Part shown: positions 34,509 through 43,357 of the stretch, one piece after another
Layout: each line of letters opens with the position of its first letter
Position numbering within the stretch: position 1 is the stretch's first letter
From: Thermodesulfobacteriota bacterium
GTDB lineage: Bacteria > Desulfobacterota > Desulfobacteria > Desulfobacterales > JAUWMJ01
Direction: 5' to 3'
Length of the DNA stretch: 64,000 nucleotides
NCBI GenBank assembly: GCA_034189135.1
Contig: JAXHVO010000065.1
Location: forward strand, 18,164 to 82,163
The notes under the pieces: model-generated
The model's database searches: none
Told to the model about the DNA's origin: nothing
What the model saw: the letters and a program-made list of their open reading frames with translations, nothing else
Program-made: the position numbers and the translations under genes

Positions 34509-34652
34509 ATGTCAAAAGAATTATCTTGCCCTGTTGAAAGACGTTCCCAAAAAGATAGAAGAAAAAAATTCACTTTAAGTCGGTTTATTTACAAGGGAAT
34601 AGACAAAAACCTGGAAAGAAGAAAGATTAGCGACCGAAGGTCCCGGTCTTAA
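34509..34652 (+). CDS. Small Arg/Lys-rich protein (47 aa)
   Basis: A short gene with a strong AGGAGG 5 nt before the ATG. It starts MSKELSCPVERRSQKDRRKK and ends LERRKISDRRSRS. The repeated ERRxxxDRR pattern is frequent in small delta-proteobacterial proteins, but I know no function. It is very basic, so nucleic-acid or membrane binding is possible. It lies 12 bp before the HsdR_N-like gene, probably in the same transcript. Confidence 0.6.
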   Translation: MSKELSCPVERRSQKDRRKKFTLSRFIYKGIDKNLERRKISDRRSRS

Positions 34653-34663
34653 GGGGATGATGG

Positions 34664-35221
34664 GTGGACAGGAGGCAAACATTGGCGGATTTGACTAAAC
34701 CGGGTAATGTCATCATCGATTTCGTTACCGGAAAAGAGATACCGGATGTGGGCCCTGAGGCTAACCGGCAAAGGGTGGAACGGGTTTTGGTCGAGCAAAA
34801 GGGATACGCAAAAGAAGACATCGAAGTTGATGCTCCCCTTGAGGTTGAGATCGCGGGAAAAGAATACCGGTCAAGTGTCGATCTGGTGGTCAGTGTGGAT
34901 GGTAAGCGTTTGATGGCTGTTAAATGTGCGGCAGGCTCTCTGGGGTCAAGAGAAAGAGAAATTATTGCGGCTTCCAGGCTTCTTGATAATTATCAAATTC
35001 CTTTTTCTGTCGCTTCGGATGGGAAAACCGCCATTGTACTGGATACCGTATCCGGGAAAAAACTGGGGGAGGGTCTTCATGCGATTCCTGCAAAAGAGGA
35101 GATAAAAAAGAGTTCCTCTGCCACGCGGCCTCAACCTCTGCCTGAGAAACGTTTTGAAAAAGAAAAGCTTATTTTTCGCAGCTATGACAGCATGAACGTA
35201 AATGTAACACGCAATATGTAA
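34664..35221 (+). CDS. HsdR_N-like (PD-(D/E)xK fold) protein, probably inactive
   Basis: A 185-aa protein with a type I restriction HsdR N-terminal-like domain (about 25-130): PEANRQRVERVLVEQKGYAK, then SSVDLVVSVDGKRLMAVKC. In active relatives the last segment reads like VVECKAP; here the catalytic Glu and Lys positions are Lys and Ala, so nuclease activity is doubtful. There is no helicase or methylase nearby. It is a common solitary gene in Desulfobacterota. The GTG start has GGGG upstream. The C-terminal tail is Lys/Ser-rich. Confidence 0.75.
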   Translation: MDRRQTLADLTKPGNVIIDFVTGKEIPDVGPEANRQRVERVLVEQKGYAKEDIEVDAPLEVEIAGKEYRSSVDLVVSVDGKRLMAVKCAAGSLGSREREIIAASRLLDNYQIPFSVASDGKTAIVLDTVSGKKLGEGLHAIPAKEEIKKSSSATRPQPLPEKRFEKEKLIFRSYDSMNVNVTRNM

Positions 35222-35272
35222 AGAGCAAATAGGTCTTTATCGAAGCCCTTATTTTAAAACAATGAGAGTAAT

Positions 35273-35956
35273 ATGGATAGCAAGCAAAGCTTTCTTTTAA
35301 ATATTCCCGGTTTCAGAGGTCTTTCCAAAAACCAGGTCGAACAAGTTGGGCGGATAGCTGTTGAAAAAAAAATAATGAAAGGAAAAATCATTTTTTCTGA
35401 AGGAGATGAGGGGAATGGGTTTTATATCGTGGTTAAAGGACGGGTGAAAGTTTTTAAAGTTTCACCGGAAGGAAAGGAGCATATTCTTCATATTGTGGGG
35501 CCTGGAGAAACGTTCGGTCAGGTCGCTGTTTATGCCGGGAGGTCATTTCCTGCAAGTTCAGAGGCAATTAGCCAAAGCCATCTGCTCTTTATCCCCAGAG
35601 TTGCATTTGTGGGGCTAATTGCCGACAATCCATCACTGGCAATGAGTATGTTGGCGGTTCTTTCCCTGCGGCTAAGAGAATTTACCATTCAGATTGAAAA
35701 TCTTTCTTTAAAAGAGGTTCCTGGGCGTCTTGCATCCTACCTTATTTATCTCGCTGATGAGCAAAAAACAGAGGATACTATTTCTTTACCGATTTCAAAA
35801 GGGCAGCTGGCCAGTCTCCTTGGAACCATTCCTGAAACCTTGTCGCGAATTTTTACCAAAATGAGCAGCCAAAATCTAATTCAGGTAAGCGGTGGAGAAA
35901 TAAAAATTTCAGACCGCACCGGACTTGATGATCTGGCTATGCATGGAAAGCTTTAA
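35273..35956 (+). CDS. Crp/Fnr-family transcriptional regulator
   Basis: A 227-aa regulator. The cyclic-nucleotide-binding domain (about 12-130) has GKIIFSEGDEGNGFYIVVKG, RVKVFKVSPEGKEHILHIVG and PGETFGQVAVYAG. A C-terminal winged helix follows with ISKGQLASLLGTIPETLSRI (about 180-199). There is no Fnr-type N-terminal Cys cluster, so it probably does not sense oxygen through Fe-S. The ligand is unknown. purN begins 2 bp after its stop. Confidence 0.92.
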   Translation: MDSKQSFLLNIPGFRGLSKNQVEQVGRIAVEKKIMKGKIIFSEGDEGNGFYIVVKGRVKVFKVSPEGKEHILHIVGPGETFGQVAVYAGRSFPASSEAISQSHLLFIPRVAFVGLIADNPSLAMSMLAVLSLRLREFTIQIENLSLKEVPGRLASYLIYLADEQKTEDTISLPISKGQLASLLGTIPETLSRIFTKMSSQNLIQVSGGEIKISDRTGLDDLAMHGKL

Positions 35957-35957
35957 A

Positions 35958-36764
35958 ATGGAAAATAAGTTTCGCATCGGAGTGCTCATATCAGGAAGTG
36001 GAACAAACCTGCAGGCGATCATCGATTCCTGTGAAACAGGTAAAATAAAAGGCAAACTGGCATTTGTAGGCTCGGACAATCCCAATGCCAAGGGTCTTGA
36101 AAGGGCTCGCAGGCATAAAATTCCTACGTTAGTAGTGGACTACTCTTCCATGATAAAACGATTGAACAGGAAAACGGAAAAAGCCCTGCTGCCTGATGAC
36201 TTTAACTTTGATGATTTGCTGTCCAAGCAAACTCTCTTGTTAGGGAACGCCAATTCCAAAAAAACCAAAACATTTATAATGACGCGCGCAATAATTGAAA
36301 AAGAGCTTCTGGATAAGATGAAACCCTACCCTTTTGACCTTCTTGTACTGGCAGGTTTTATGAGAAATTTAACTCCGTATTTTATCGACAGGGTGAATAC
36401 GAATCCTGGTTATCCCCGCATAATGAACATCCATCCTGCACTCCTTCCATCATTTCCCGGAACGGATGGATATGGAGATACGTTTCGCTATGGGTGCAAG
36501 GTGGGTGGCTGTACGGTTCACTTTATTGATTATGGGGAAGATACAGGGCCAATCATCGGCCAGAAATCATTTCAGATCGAAAAGGATGACACACTGGATA
36601 CGATTAAAAAAAAAGGATTGGCATTGGAATGGGAGCTTTATGCGGAATGTATCAACCTGTTTGCCGAAAACAGGCTTAAGACAGTCAAGGTTCCATATAG
36701 GCTGAAAAACGGTGAACAAAAAGAAAGGACCGTGGTAAAAATATTAGATTCTTCTCCACTTTAG
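35958..36764 (+). CDS. purN: Phosphoribosylglycinamide formyltransferase with insertion
   Basis: A 268-aa GAR transformylase (purine step 3, 10-formyl-THF dependent). It shows VLISGSGTNLQAIIDSC at the N-terminus, catalytic MNIHPALLPSFPG, and the Asp in YGEDTGPIIGQ. It is longer than the usual 190-220 aa because about 50 residues (about 63-112, including LNRKTEKALLPDDFNFDDLL) are inserted between TLVVDY and RAIIEKELL. The ATG at 35958 follows the Crp stop immediately; the longer frame from 35925 lies within crp. The insertion's role is unknown. Confidence 0.88.
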   Translation: MENKFRIGVLISGSGTNLQAIIDSCETGKIKGKLAFVGSDNPNAKGLERARRHKIPTLVVDYSSMIKRLNRKTEKALLPDDFNFDDLLSKQTLLLGNANSKKTKTFIMTRAIIEKELLDKMKPYPFDLLVLAGFMRNLTPYFIDRVNTNPGYPRIMNIHPALLPSFPGTDGYGDTFRYGCKVGGCTVHFIDYGEDTGPIIGQKSFQIEKDDTLDTIKKKGLALEWELYAECINLFAENRLKTVKVPYRLKNGEQKERTVVKILDSSPL

Positions 36765-36804
36765 CTGAAGGAAAGGCCCCGAGGGTTGAGGGGTTTCTGG
36801 AGTT

Positions 36805-37557
36805 TTACAAATACGTTCTTGCACCGACATATCTGGATCTATAATATTTTCCTGAAAGTGAATCTCTGCGGATTTTTTTGCCGGTTCCCGATGCGTGGAT
36901 AAATTTATTATTTCCCGTATATATCCCCACGTGAGATATTTTTTTCCATCCTATGGTTGCAAAAAAAACCAGGTCTCCTTTTATTAACTGACTGCGTAAA
37001 ACAGGTTTTCCGACTTTCCACTGTTGTATGGAAGAGCGTGGGAGATTCAATCCGTTCAGCCGATAAACCGTCATGGTTAGCCCACTGCAATCAAACCCTT
37101 TTTGGGGAGAAGCCCCCCCCCATAGATACGGAACCCCAATAAAATTTTCGGCTGTTTTTACAATGGAACTTCTGATGCTGTTTTCATCTCTCAGATACTG
37201 TGGGCTGACAATATAAAAGTTATCAATAGTGCCATTGGCCTTAAGGAGTTCGGCTTTTTTGCGGGCTGCATTTTTGGTGGGAAAGTTGCCGAAGCGAACC
37301 TTATACAAACCCGATTGGTGAACAAAATGATACGCATTGAGTCCCTGACGTTGCAAGGTGTTGGTCAGCCTTAGCGCATTTCTTTGATTGGAAAATGCTC
37401 CGGCCTGAACGGCAAAATGAGCTGGGGCAAGAAATTTGGTTGAAATATATGGTGTTGAAGTCGGAGTCACAGTTGTAGAACCACCGCAACCTGATAAAAA
37501 CAATAAGAGGATAACAACAATATGGACTTTAGCACAAGATTGGTATTTGGTTCCCAT
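36805..37557 (-). CDS. SPOR plus NlpC/P60 lipoprotein endopeptidase
   Basis: A 250-aa lipoprotein. The signal peptide has lipobox LFLSGC (Cys about residue 24). A SPOR domain (about 45-120) has FAVQAGAFSNQRNALRL and YKVRFGNFPTKNAARKKA. A C-terminal NlpC/P60 domain (about 130-250) has the catalytic Cys in FDCSGL, His in SHVGIY and a second His in FIHASG. It likely cuts peptidoglycan stem peptides and is placed at denuded glycans by SPOR. It faces purN convergently. Confidence 0.93.
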   Translation of the reverse strand: MGTKYQSCAKVHIVVILLLFLSGCGGSTTVTPTSTPYISTKFLAPAHFAVQAGAFSNQRNALRLTNTLQRQGLNAYHFVHQSGLYKVRFGNFPTKNAARKKAELLKANGTIDNFYIVSPQYLRDENSIRSSIVKTAENFIGVPYLWGGASPQKGFDCSGLTMTVYRLNGLNLPRSSIQQWKVGKPVLRSQLIKGDLVFFATIGWKKISHVGIYTGNNKFIHASGTGKKIRRDSLSGKYYRSRYVGARTYL

Positions 37558-37609
37558 GGTTTTGGCCCTTAGAGTTTGTGCGAATATGAAGCTATTTTTA
37601 TACGAGCCG

Positions 37610-38836
37610 TTAAAGCAATTTGACGATTAACGGTAGAGCGACAAATGTACCCACGGCGCTGCCAAGGTTGGTAAATACAACGACCAGAAGTATTCGTGTC
37701 ACTTTGTTTTTCCAAAAACCACGTATAGAAATAATATCTTCGGGCAGGCTTTCAATATCCCTGACTCTTGGCTTTCTAGAAAATGCCTCCACAAGCCCGG
37801 AGACCCACCCTGCTGCAATCAGCGGGTTTAGAGAGGTTAACGGAGCAGCCAGAACGGAAGATAAAATGGTAAGGGGATGTGCAAAGGCGATGGCTGCACC
37901 AAGGCCTGCCAGTACTCCGTTTGCCAACAGCCAGTATTTTATCATTTCTTTTCCGGTGGCAGCTCCTCCGTAAAAAAAGCCCGCCACAAAAAGCATCAGG
38001 ATGACTGCGGGAATCATCCATTTTAAAATACCGGAAGCCTTTCCTTTGGGTGGCAGTTGTTCCAGGGGTTCAATATCGATATTTACATTCCAGTATTTTT
38101 TAATTCCCGGCACATGACCGGCACCCACAACGGCAACAATAGTATTACCTGGAGCTGTTTGTATTTTATGAGCAAGGTATCTATCCCGCTCATCTATCAG
38201 GATATCTTTTAATACCGGAAGTGATTTACCAACATCGGCCAACAGCGTTTCAAGCACATCATTTTGCTTTATTTTTTCAATGTCTTGTTCGCTTATCTCA
38301 TCGACTCCTCCCATCGATAAAATGAGTTGAAAGAACAGCTTAAACTTGCTCCAGAATCCCATGGTACGCCATGTTCTTGAAAGGGTGATACGGATGTCCC
38401 GATCTGCAAGGTGTATGTTGGCCCCCAGAGCTTCTCCTGTCTCAATGGCTTGAATCATTTCCTGACCGGGTTTAATATCAAATTTGCTGGCAATCCTTTT
38501 TTGAAATGACGATAGCAGGAGGTTGGTAAGAAGCAGAAAAGATTTTTTCTCCCTGATGACTTTGACAATATCCGTATCTTGCCACATTTCCTTTTGGCGG
38601 ATGGCCTTATATCTGGATTCGCAGAGCTCAATGCAGACGGTATCGGGTTTTTCCTCTTCGATGACCTCTTTTACCAGCTGAGTGCTTTCTTTAGAAACAT
38701 GAGCAGTTCCCAAAATAATAATTTCTTTGTCTTCCAAGTCAAGGCGGTGTATCATATTGCTGTTATTTATCATTGTGATAGTGTATATATTTCCTTTACC
38801 GAGTGACTCAAGTTTCGCATCCTTGATTTCAATCAC
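37610..38836 (-). CDS. TraB/PrgY-type membrane protein
   Basis: A 408-aa protein. The N-terminal TraB domain (about 30-260) has IIILGTAHVSKESTQL, VCIELCESRY and VVGAGHVPGIKKYW, the conserved GxxH/Glu/GxxH set. Three to four C-terminal membrane helices follow (about 270-408, for example WMIPAVILMLFVAGFFYG). It is related to Enterococcus PrgY and eukaryotic TRABD, a putative metallopeptidase group. The start is a GTG at 38836 with a weak ribosome site; the ATG at 38773 is an alternative that still keeps the domain. Confidence 0.87.
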   Translation of the reverse strand: MIEIKDAKLESLGKGNIYTITMINNSNMIHRLDLEDKEIIILGTAHVSKESTQLVKEVIEEEKPDTVCIELCESRYKAIRQKEMWQDTDIVKVIREKKSFLLLTNLLLSSFQKRIASKFDIKPGQEMIQAIETGEALGANIHLADRDIRITLSRTWRTMGFWSKFKLFFQLILSMGGVDEISEQDIEKIKQNDVLETLLADVGKSLPVLKDILIDERDRYLAHKIQTAPGNTIVAVVGAGHVPGIKKYWNVNIDIEPLEQLPPKGKASGILKWMIPAVILMLFVAGFFYGGAATGKEMIKYWLLANGVLAGLGAAIAFAHPLTILSSVLAAPLTSLNPLIAAGWVSGLVEAFSRKPRVRDIESLPEDIISIRGFWKNKVTRILLVVVFTNLGSAVGTFVALPLIVKLL

Positions 38837-39032
38837 GGTCCAGGCGGTGAAAAGCCTCTACCGTCTAAAGCTTTAATTGAATTGATGGGTGCGATACGGG
38901 AGCATTTGATTTTAAAGCTACGTCATCTATGCGTAGATTTTTTTGCTATGACGGATTAATATAACAACTACACTTGAGGTGTCAATGCAAGTTCAACGCC
39001 TGCAATGATTAAAAAATGGAGGTTATGATTGA

Positions 39033-39848
39033 ATGGCACATGAAATTGAACAGAATACCGGCAGTTATTTAATAGAAAAAGAGCCATATTATGTGCAGAC
39101 AGATAATGAGGTCGCCCTTTTTGAGGCTGCTTATAATGCCAGGCTCCCGGTTATGCTAAAAGGGCCGACAGGTTGCGGTAAAACAAGATATGTCGAATAT
39201 ATGGCATATCGATTAAAACGGCCACTGATAACCGTGGCCTGTCATGAAGACCTGTTTGCATCTGATCTGATAGGTCGTTATCTGCTGAAAAGCGATGAAA
39301 CCGTATGGGTCGATGGTCCATTGACAAATGCTGTGCGCAATGGCGCCATATGTTATCTTGACGAAATTGTAGAAGCCCGCAAGGATACAACCGTGGTGAT
39401 TCATCCTTTGACAGACAATCGAAGAACACTGAGCATAGATAAAAAAGGTGAAACCATACGCGCACATAAGGATTTTATGATGGTGATCTCATATAATCCA
39501 GGATATCAATCTGTGCTGAAGGATTTAAAACAAAGCACACGTCAGCGTTTTGTCGCCCTTGAATTTAATTATCCGGAAGCCGAAAAAGAAGCCCGGATCG
39601 TTTCTCATGAAGGAGAAATTGAAATGGAAACCGCCATGAGACTGGTTACTCTGGCAGAAAAAATAAGGAGTATCAGGGAGCATGGCCTGGCAGAAGGGGC
39701 AAGTACCCGCCTGTTGATATATGCCTCTCAGTTGATAAAAAGAGGCACACCGGTGCACCAGGCATGTAAAACAGCAATATGCCTCCCGCTTACAGACGAT
39801 GAAAGGCTTCAGGAAACCTTGAACGATCTAATAGAAGATATTTTTTAG
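39033..39848 (+). CDS. norQ: NorQ/CbbQ-type MoxR AAA+ ATPase
   Basis: A 271-aa AAA+ chaperone ATPase. Walker A is GPTGCGKT (about 44-51), Walker B is [10 protein letters not shown], and [15 protein letters not shown] is typical of the NorQ/CbbQ/NirQ group. These ATPases work with a VWA-domain partner to insert metal or activate an enzyme, such as NO reductase or Rubisco. The VWA partner follows at 39986. No NorB/NorC or Rubisco genes are nearby, so the client is unknown; the symbol refers to family only. GGAGG lies 11 nt upstream of the ATG. Confidence 0.88.
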   Translation: MAHEIEQNTGSYLIEKEPYYVQTDNEVALFEAAYNARLPVMLKGPTGCGKTRYVEYMAYRLKRPLITVACHEDLFASDLIGRYLLKSDETVWVDGPLTNAVRNGAICYLDEIVEARKDTTVVIHPLTDNRRTLSIDKKGETIRAHKDFMMVISYNPGYQSVLKDLKQSTRQRFVALEFNYPEAEKEARIVSHEGEIEMETAMRLVTLAEKIRSIREHGLAEGASTRLLIYASQLIKRGTPVHQACKTAICLPLTDDERLQETLNDLIEDIF

Positions 39849-39849
39849 C

Positions 39850-39978
39850 GGTTTTGTAAAGACTAATCGTTCACCACAAAGCTCGCAGAGAGCACAGAGA
39901 ATATATTGTTATATTAATTAGTTGCCTCTGTGGTCTCAGTGCTCTCCGTGGTAAATTTGATTTCTGAGAAACCACCTG
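39850..39978. repeat. Family A palindromic element, copy 4
   Basis: TTCACCACAAAGCTCGCAGA on the left and TCTCAGTGCTCTCCGTGGTA then GAGAAACCACC on the right. It lies between the ATPase gene and the VWA gene, ending just before the latter's start codon, so it would be transcribed within the operon. Confidence 0.8.
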
Positions 39979-39985
39979 TTTTTCT

Positions 39986-42706
39986 ATGGAAAAAGAAAAT
40001 CCTTTAAAATTGCTTGCTATAGCTGACCCTGATCTGGCGGAAATGGTTTCAGCGGGACTGAAAAAGAAAAAACGATCCATTTCTGCTGGAAATATAAAGA
40101 TGCTGGTTGATGAAACCCTGTGGGGATTGTCTGTTGAAATGTCTCTCGGGCGTGCCATTGCCGAGGGATACATTAAGTTCATGGAAAATAAAAACCGCGA
40201 TAAGCTGTTGCAATATCGTGATTTAACCCGCAAAGGCGGAAGCGTGGGGCCGACCTTTGGTCGGCTTATGGCTATATACCTTGTTCCCGTGTTAAAACAT
40301 GGTGACGGCAGAATGCTTAACATGTTTCTGGATGCCGTTGATGTGATGCAACAAAAGGGAACCCATACGCTAAAAAGCCCCTTAAAATCTCTAGCCCTTT
40401 TATTAGACACCGGGAATAATCAGGCAGCAGCAGAGTATCTTAAACTCCTTGGCACCACTTTTTCCCAAGGTTTGACTTATAGCCAGTGCCAACATTTTTC
40501 TTATGTGCTGCCCAAAACGGTACTTTCCTTTTCTTCTTCCAAGCGCCCATGGCAAATTAAACAGTTGATAAGACTGGTAAGTGAAGACATTCGTCTGGTC
40601 GATCCTTTTCTTGATGGCATGGAAAAATGCTTGTATCTTCTTTCAAAAGAAGCGTTGGATAAATTTGTATCTTTAGGCCTCAAAAAAGCAAAGCAAAACA
40701 TGACGCTTGGTATAAAATTTTTATCCCTTACCTCCAAACTGGGTATTGATACCTATGAGGGTATGCAAATAACGGTACCCATTACACAGGTCAAACAGCA
40801 GATAAACCATTATCTTCGGGCTCGAACCGGCCTGATGATTCCCATACGGCCTCTGTCCATGATGGCAAAATTTCAAAGTGATGAGGGTGATAGTAAAACA
40901 GGCGCTTGCTGCGACGGGAAATTTATTTACCTGCCCGATGAAATAAGTTTCTTTAAAACAAAGGAAGAAAACATCAAACTGTATAAATGCCTTGCCCGGT
41001 TTGAATCCGGCTGTTTTGAATTTAACACATTCGATTTTGATTTAGAAAGAGCAAGGGAAAAATACTTCCGGATCAACTCTTTGGCGAAAAGGGCACCCGT
41101 CCAGGAGAAAATGTCCGATTTGCAGCGATTTTTCCTGCTTTTTCCCCATAAAGAGCTGGCATCCGACCTGTTTACAATTTTTGAGCAGGGCCGTATTAGA
41201 ACATTATTTGCCAGGCGGTATCCCGGCTTGGTGAGAAATTTTCTGCCGGTACTTCAAGAGGAAGCGCTGTGCATCTTCAACCAAGAAAGATGTGTGAAGC
41301 CTGTTTATCTGCTGTATTTACGAATTGCCCTTGGATGTTCTACTGATGAAGGTTTGTACCCGGATGAAGGGTATATAAAAAAGGCTGCCGAGCGATTTGA
41401 AAAAAAAATCAGGGAAGACCATACGGTTGAAGTATGTGCCCATTTGGTCAGTTGTACCTATCCGGAAATAGAGTCGATTTTAAAGCAGAACCCGATCGGT
41501 GATCAGCTAGCGGAAGGTTATCTGTCGGTAAAGTTTCCCTTTGGACGTAAACTTCGGCCAGATCTTTTTTATCTGGCAAACAGTCATATGGAAAATATGG
41601 CTCAAACAGTTAAGGTGATGCTTGAAGCAAAAGGATATAAAGTTTATAAATCTGAGATAAGAAACTGCCTTGATGCCAACCATGGTACTTTATCTCATGA
41701 GGATATACAAGATATGATCGGAACGGGTGAATTTCGCGGAATAAAAATTCAGGAAATAGTCGATTCTGTAAAACCTCAAACCGTTGATATATCCCTTGCT
41801 GATGCCGATACAAATAAGACTTTCTGGTACAAAGAATGGGACTGCAATATTCAAGACTATCTTAATGACCATGTAAGAGTGGTGGAAAAATTGCTCAATG
41901 GATACCAGGACAATTTTTATAACGATGTCCTTGAGCAGTATCGGTGTTTGGTACAAAAGATTAAATATGCGTTTGAACATTTAAGACCGGAAGGGCTTAA
42001 AATATTAAGGCAATGGGTAGAGGGAGATGAATTTGATTACAGGGCCCTTTTGGATTTTGTCATGGACAAAAAGGCGAGGATAATGCCTTCCGACAGGCTT
42101 TATATTAAACGGATAAAACAGCAAAGAGATGTGGCTGTTTTGCTTTTGGTAGATCTTTCCAGGTCTACGGCAAATACTGTTTACCGCTCTAAAGCTTCTG
42201 TTCTTGATATTGAAAAAGAGGCCATTGTGCTTTTCTGTGAGGCCCTTGAAGTCGTGGGTGATGCCTTTGCAATTGCAGGGTTTTCTGGAACCGGTCGCCT
42301 GGGAGTTGATTATTTTAATATAAAAGAATTTGATGAGGATATGGGGACTTCTGTCCGGCAGCGAATAAGTGCCATGGCTCCGCAGCGAAGCACCCGGATG
42401 GGCGCAGCCATTCGCCATGCTGCCGGAAAATTTGACCGGGTATCTTCCAAAGTCCGCCTGATGATCATTTTAAGCGACGGTTTTCCGAATGATGTTGACT
42501 ACAAGCAGGAATATGCTATCAAGGATACACGTAAGGCCATATCCGAAGTGCACTCCAAGAATATTTACGTTCACTCTATAACGGTTAACCTTGCCCAATA
42601 CTCAAAGCTGGACGATCTTTATGGGGATGTGAAGCACAACATTATTTCGGATATTCGTGAACTTCCCGACAAGCTTTTGCGTATTTACAGCGGGTTGACC
42701 CGATAG
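39986..42706 (+). CDS. NorD-like VWA-domain protein
   Basis: A 906-aa protein. A long N-terminal helical region (about 1-500) is followed by a NorD/CbbO-type region and a C-terminal VWA domain (about 715-905). The VWA domain has MIDAS motif LLLVDLSRSTANT (about 720-732) and ILSDGFPNDVDY. It is longer than typical NorD (600-650 aa), with an extra helical N-terminus resembling HEAT-type repeats. It pairs functionally with the upstream MoxR ATPase as a remodelling complex. The absence of a client gene in the window is notable. There is no clear Shine-Dalgarno because a repeat precedes the gene. Confidence 0.85.
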   Translation: MEKENPLKLLAIADPDLAEMVSAGLKKKKRSISAGNIKMLVDETLWGLSVEMSLGRAIAEGYIKFMENKNRDKLLQYRDLTRKGGSVGPTFGRLMAIYLVPVLKHGDGRMLNMFLDAVDVMQQKGTHTLKSPLKSLALLLDTGNNQAAAEYLKLLGTTFSQGLTYSQCQHFSYVLPKTVLSFSSSKRPWQIKQLIRLVSEDIRLVDPFLDGMEKCLYLLSKEALDKFVSLGLKKAKQNMTLGIKFLSLTSKLGIDTYEGMQITVPITQVKQQINHYLRARTGLMIPIRPLSMMAKFQSDEGDSKTGACCDGKFIYLPDEISFFKTKEENIKLYKCLARFESGCFEFNTFDFDLERAREKYFRINSLAKRAPVQEKMSDLQRFFLLFPHKELASDLFTIFEQGRIRTLFARRYPGLVRNFLPVLQEEALCIFNQERCVKPVYLLYLRIALGCSTDEGLYPDEGYIKKAAERFEKKIREDHTVEVCAHLVSCTYPEIESILKQNPIGDQLAEGYLSVKFPFGRKLRPDLFYLANSHMENMAQTVKVMLEAKGYKVYKSEIRNCLDANHGTLSHEDIQDMIGTGEFRGIKIQEIVDSVKPQTVDISLADADTNKTFWYKEWDCNIQDYLNDHVRVVEKLLNGYQDNFYNDVLEQYRCLVQKIKYAFEHLRPEGLKILRQWVEGDEFDYRALLDFVMDKKARIMPSDRLYIKRIKQQRDVAVLLLVDLSRSTANTVYRSKASVLDIEKEAIVLFCEALEVVGDAFAIAGFSGTGRLGVDYFNIKEFDEDMGTSVRQRISAMAPQRSTRMGAAIRHAAGKFDRVSSKVRLMIILSDGFPNDVDYKQEYAIKDTRKAISEVHSKNIYVHSITVNLAQYSKLDDLYGDVKHNIISDIRELPDKLLRIYSGLTR

Positions 42707-42720
42707 TCGGTGTTATTATT

Positions 42721-43149
42721 ATGATTATATACGACGATATATTTTCCTGGGAAGGATTTGGCGGCAAGCTGCGTATTGGAAGTGGAAAGTGCAGACTGCG
42801 GATCTTTGACCTTAAACAGGGTACTGAGAAAGGGCTTGACTATATAAGACCCATTATCGCCGTGGTTTCGGATATTTCCAGAAGCAATATTAGCATCAAA
42901 AGCTGCTCCGGTCATATTGCCACCAAGGTCATCAGAGAATTCAATATTGATCCAAGCCGTATGTTATATGTGGAATATTATCCTGCAGTCATGTATGGTG
43001 AAAAGAACGAAAAAATGATACCGGAAAGATATGATGCCATAGAATTTTCCTGGCATGAGGATAAAGCAATAAAACCAAAATGGAGAACCTTAAAGCCACC
43101 GCTGGTCGATTTAATTGAGAGATTGATGGAAGAAAGACTAACCCAATAA
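42721..43149 (+). CDS. Conserved hypothetical protein next to the NorQD-like pair
   Basis: A 142-aa soluble protein starting MIIYDDIFSWEGFGGKLRI, with RIFDLKQG, IRPIIAVVSDISRSNISIKS, and C-terminal RYDAIEFSWHEDKAIKPKWR. I do not recognise a characterised family. It starts 14 bp after the VWA gene, so it is likely the third gene of that operon and may be an accessory factor or substrate adaptor of the complex (inference from position). Confidence 0.65.
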   Translation: MIIYDDIFSWEGFGGKLRIGSGKCRLRIFDLKQGTEKGLDYIRPIIAVVSDISRSNISIKSCSGHIATKVIREFNIDPSRMLYVEYYPAVMYGEKNEKMIPERYDAIEFSWHEDKAIKPKWRTLKPPLVDLIERLMEERLTQ

Positions 43150-43204
43150 TAAGATTTATTGTTATATATTGCGTTTTAATAAACTTGTTCATTTGATTAC
43201 CATG

Positions 43205-43320
43205 TAAGTGTTCCGGGTTACGTGTTGCGAGTTATTAGTCGGAAATAATCCTTTTTTACAACCCGTACCACCTAACTTGTAACAATTGCGTGTGACATAA
43301 AAAGAACTTTCTGATAAATA
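43205..43320. repeat. Empty heptad hairpin, copy upstream of the ArsC fusion
   Basis: Left units CGGGTTA, CGTGTTG, CGAGTTA (43214-43234). Right units CAACCCG, TACCACC, TAACTTG (43259-43279). The right flank GTGACATAAAAAGAACTTTC resembles that of the copy at 44381-44480, so the fusion gene lies between two related copies in direct orientation. Confidence 0.7.
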
Positions 43321-43357
43321 GGATTTGGTAATTTACCTTATTGAGGGAAAAAATATT

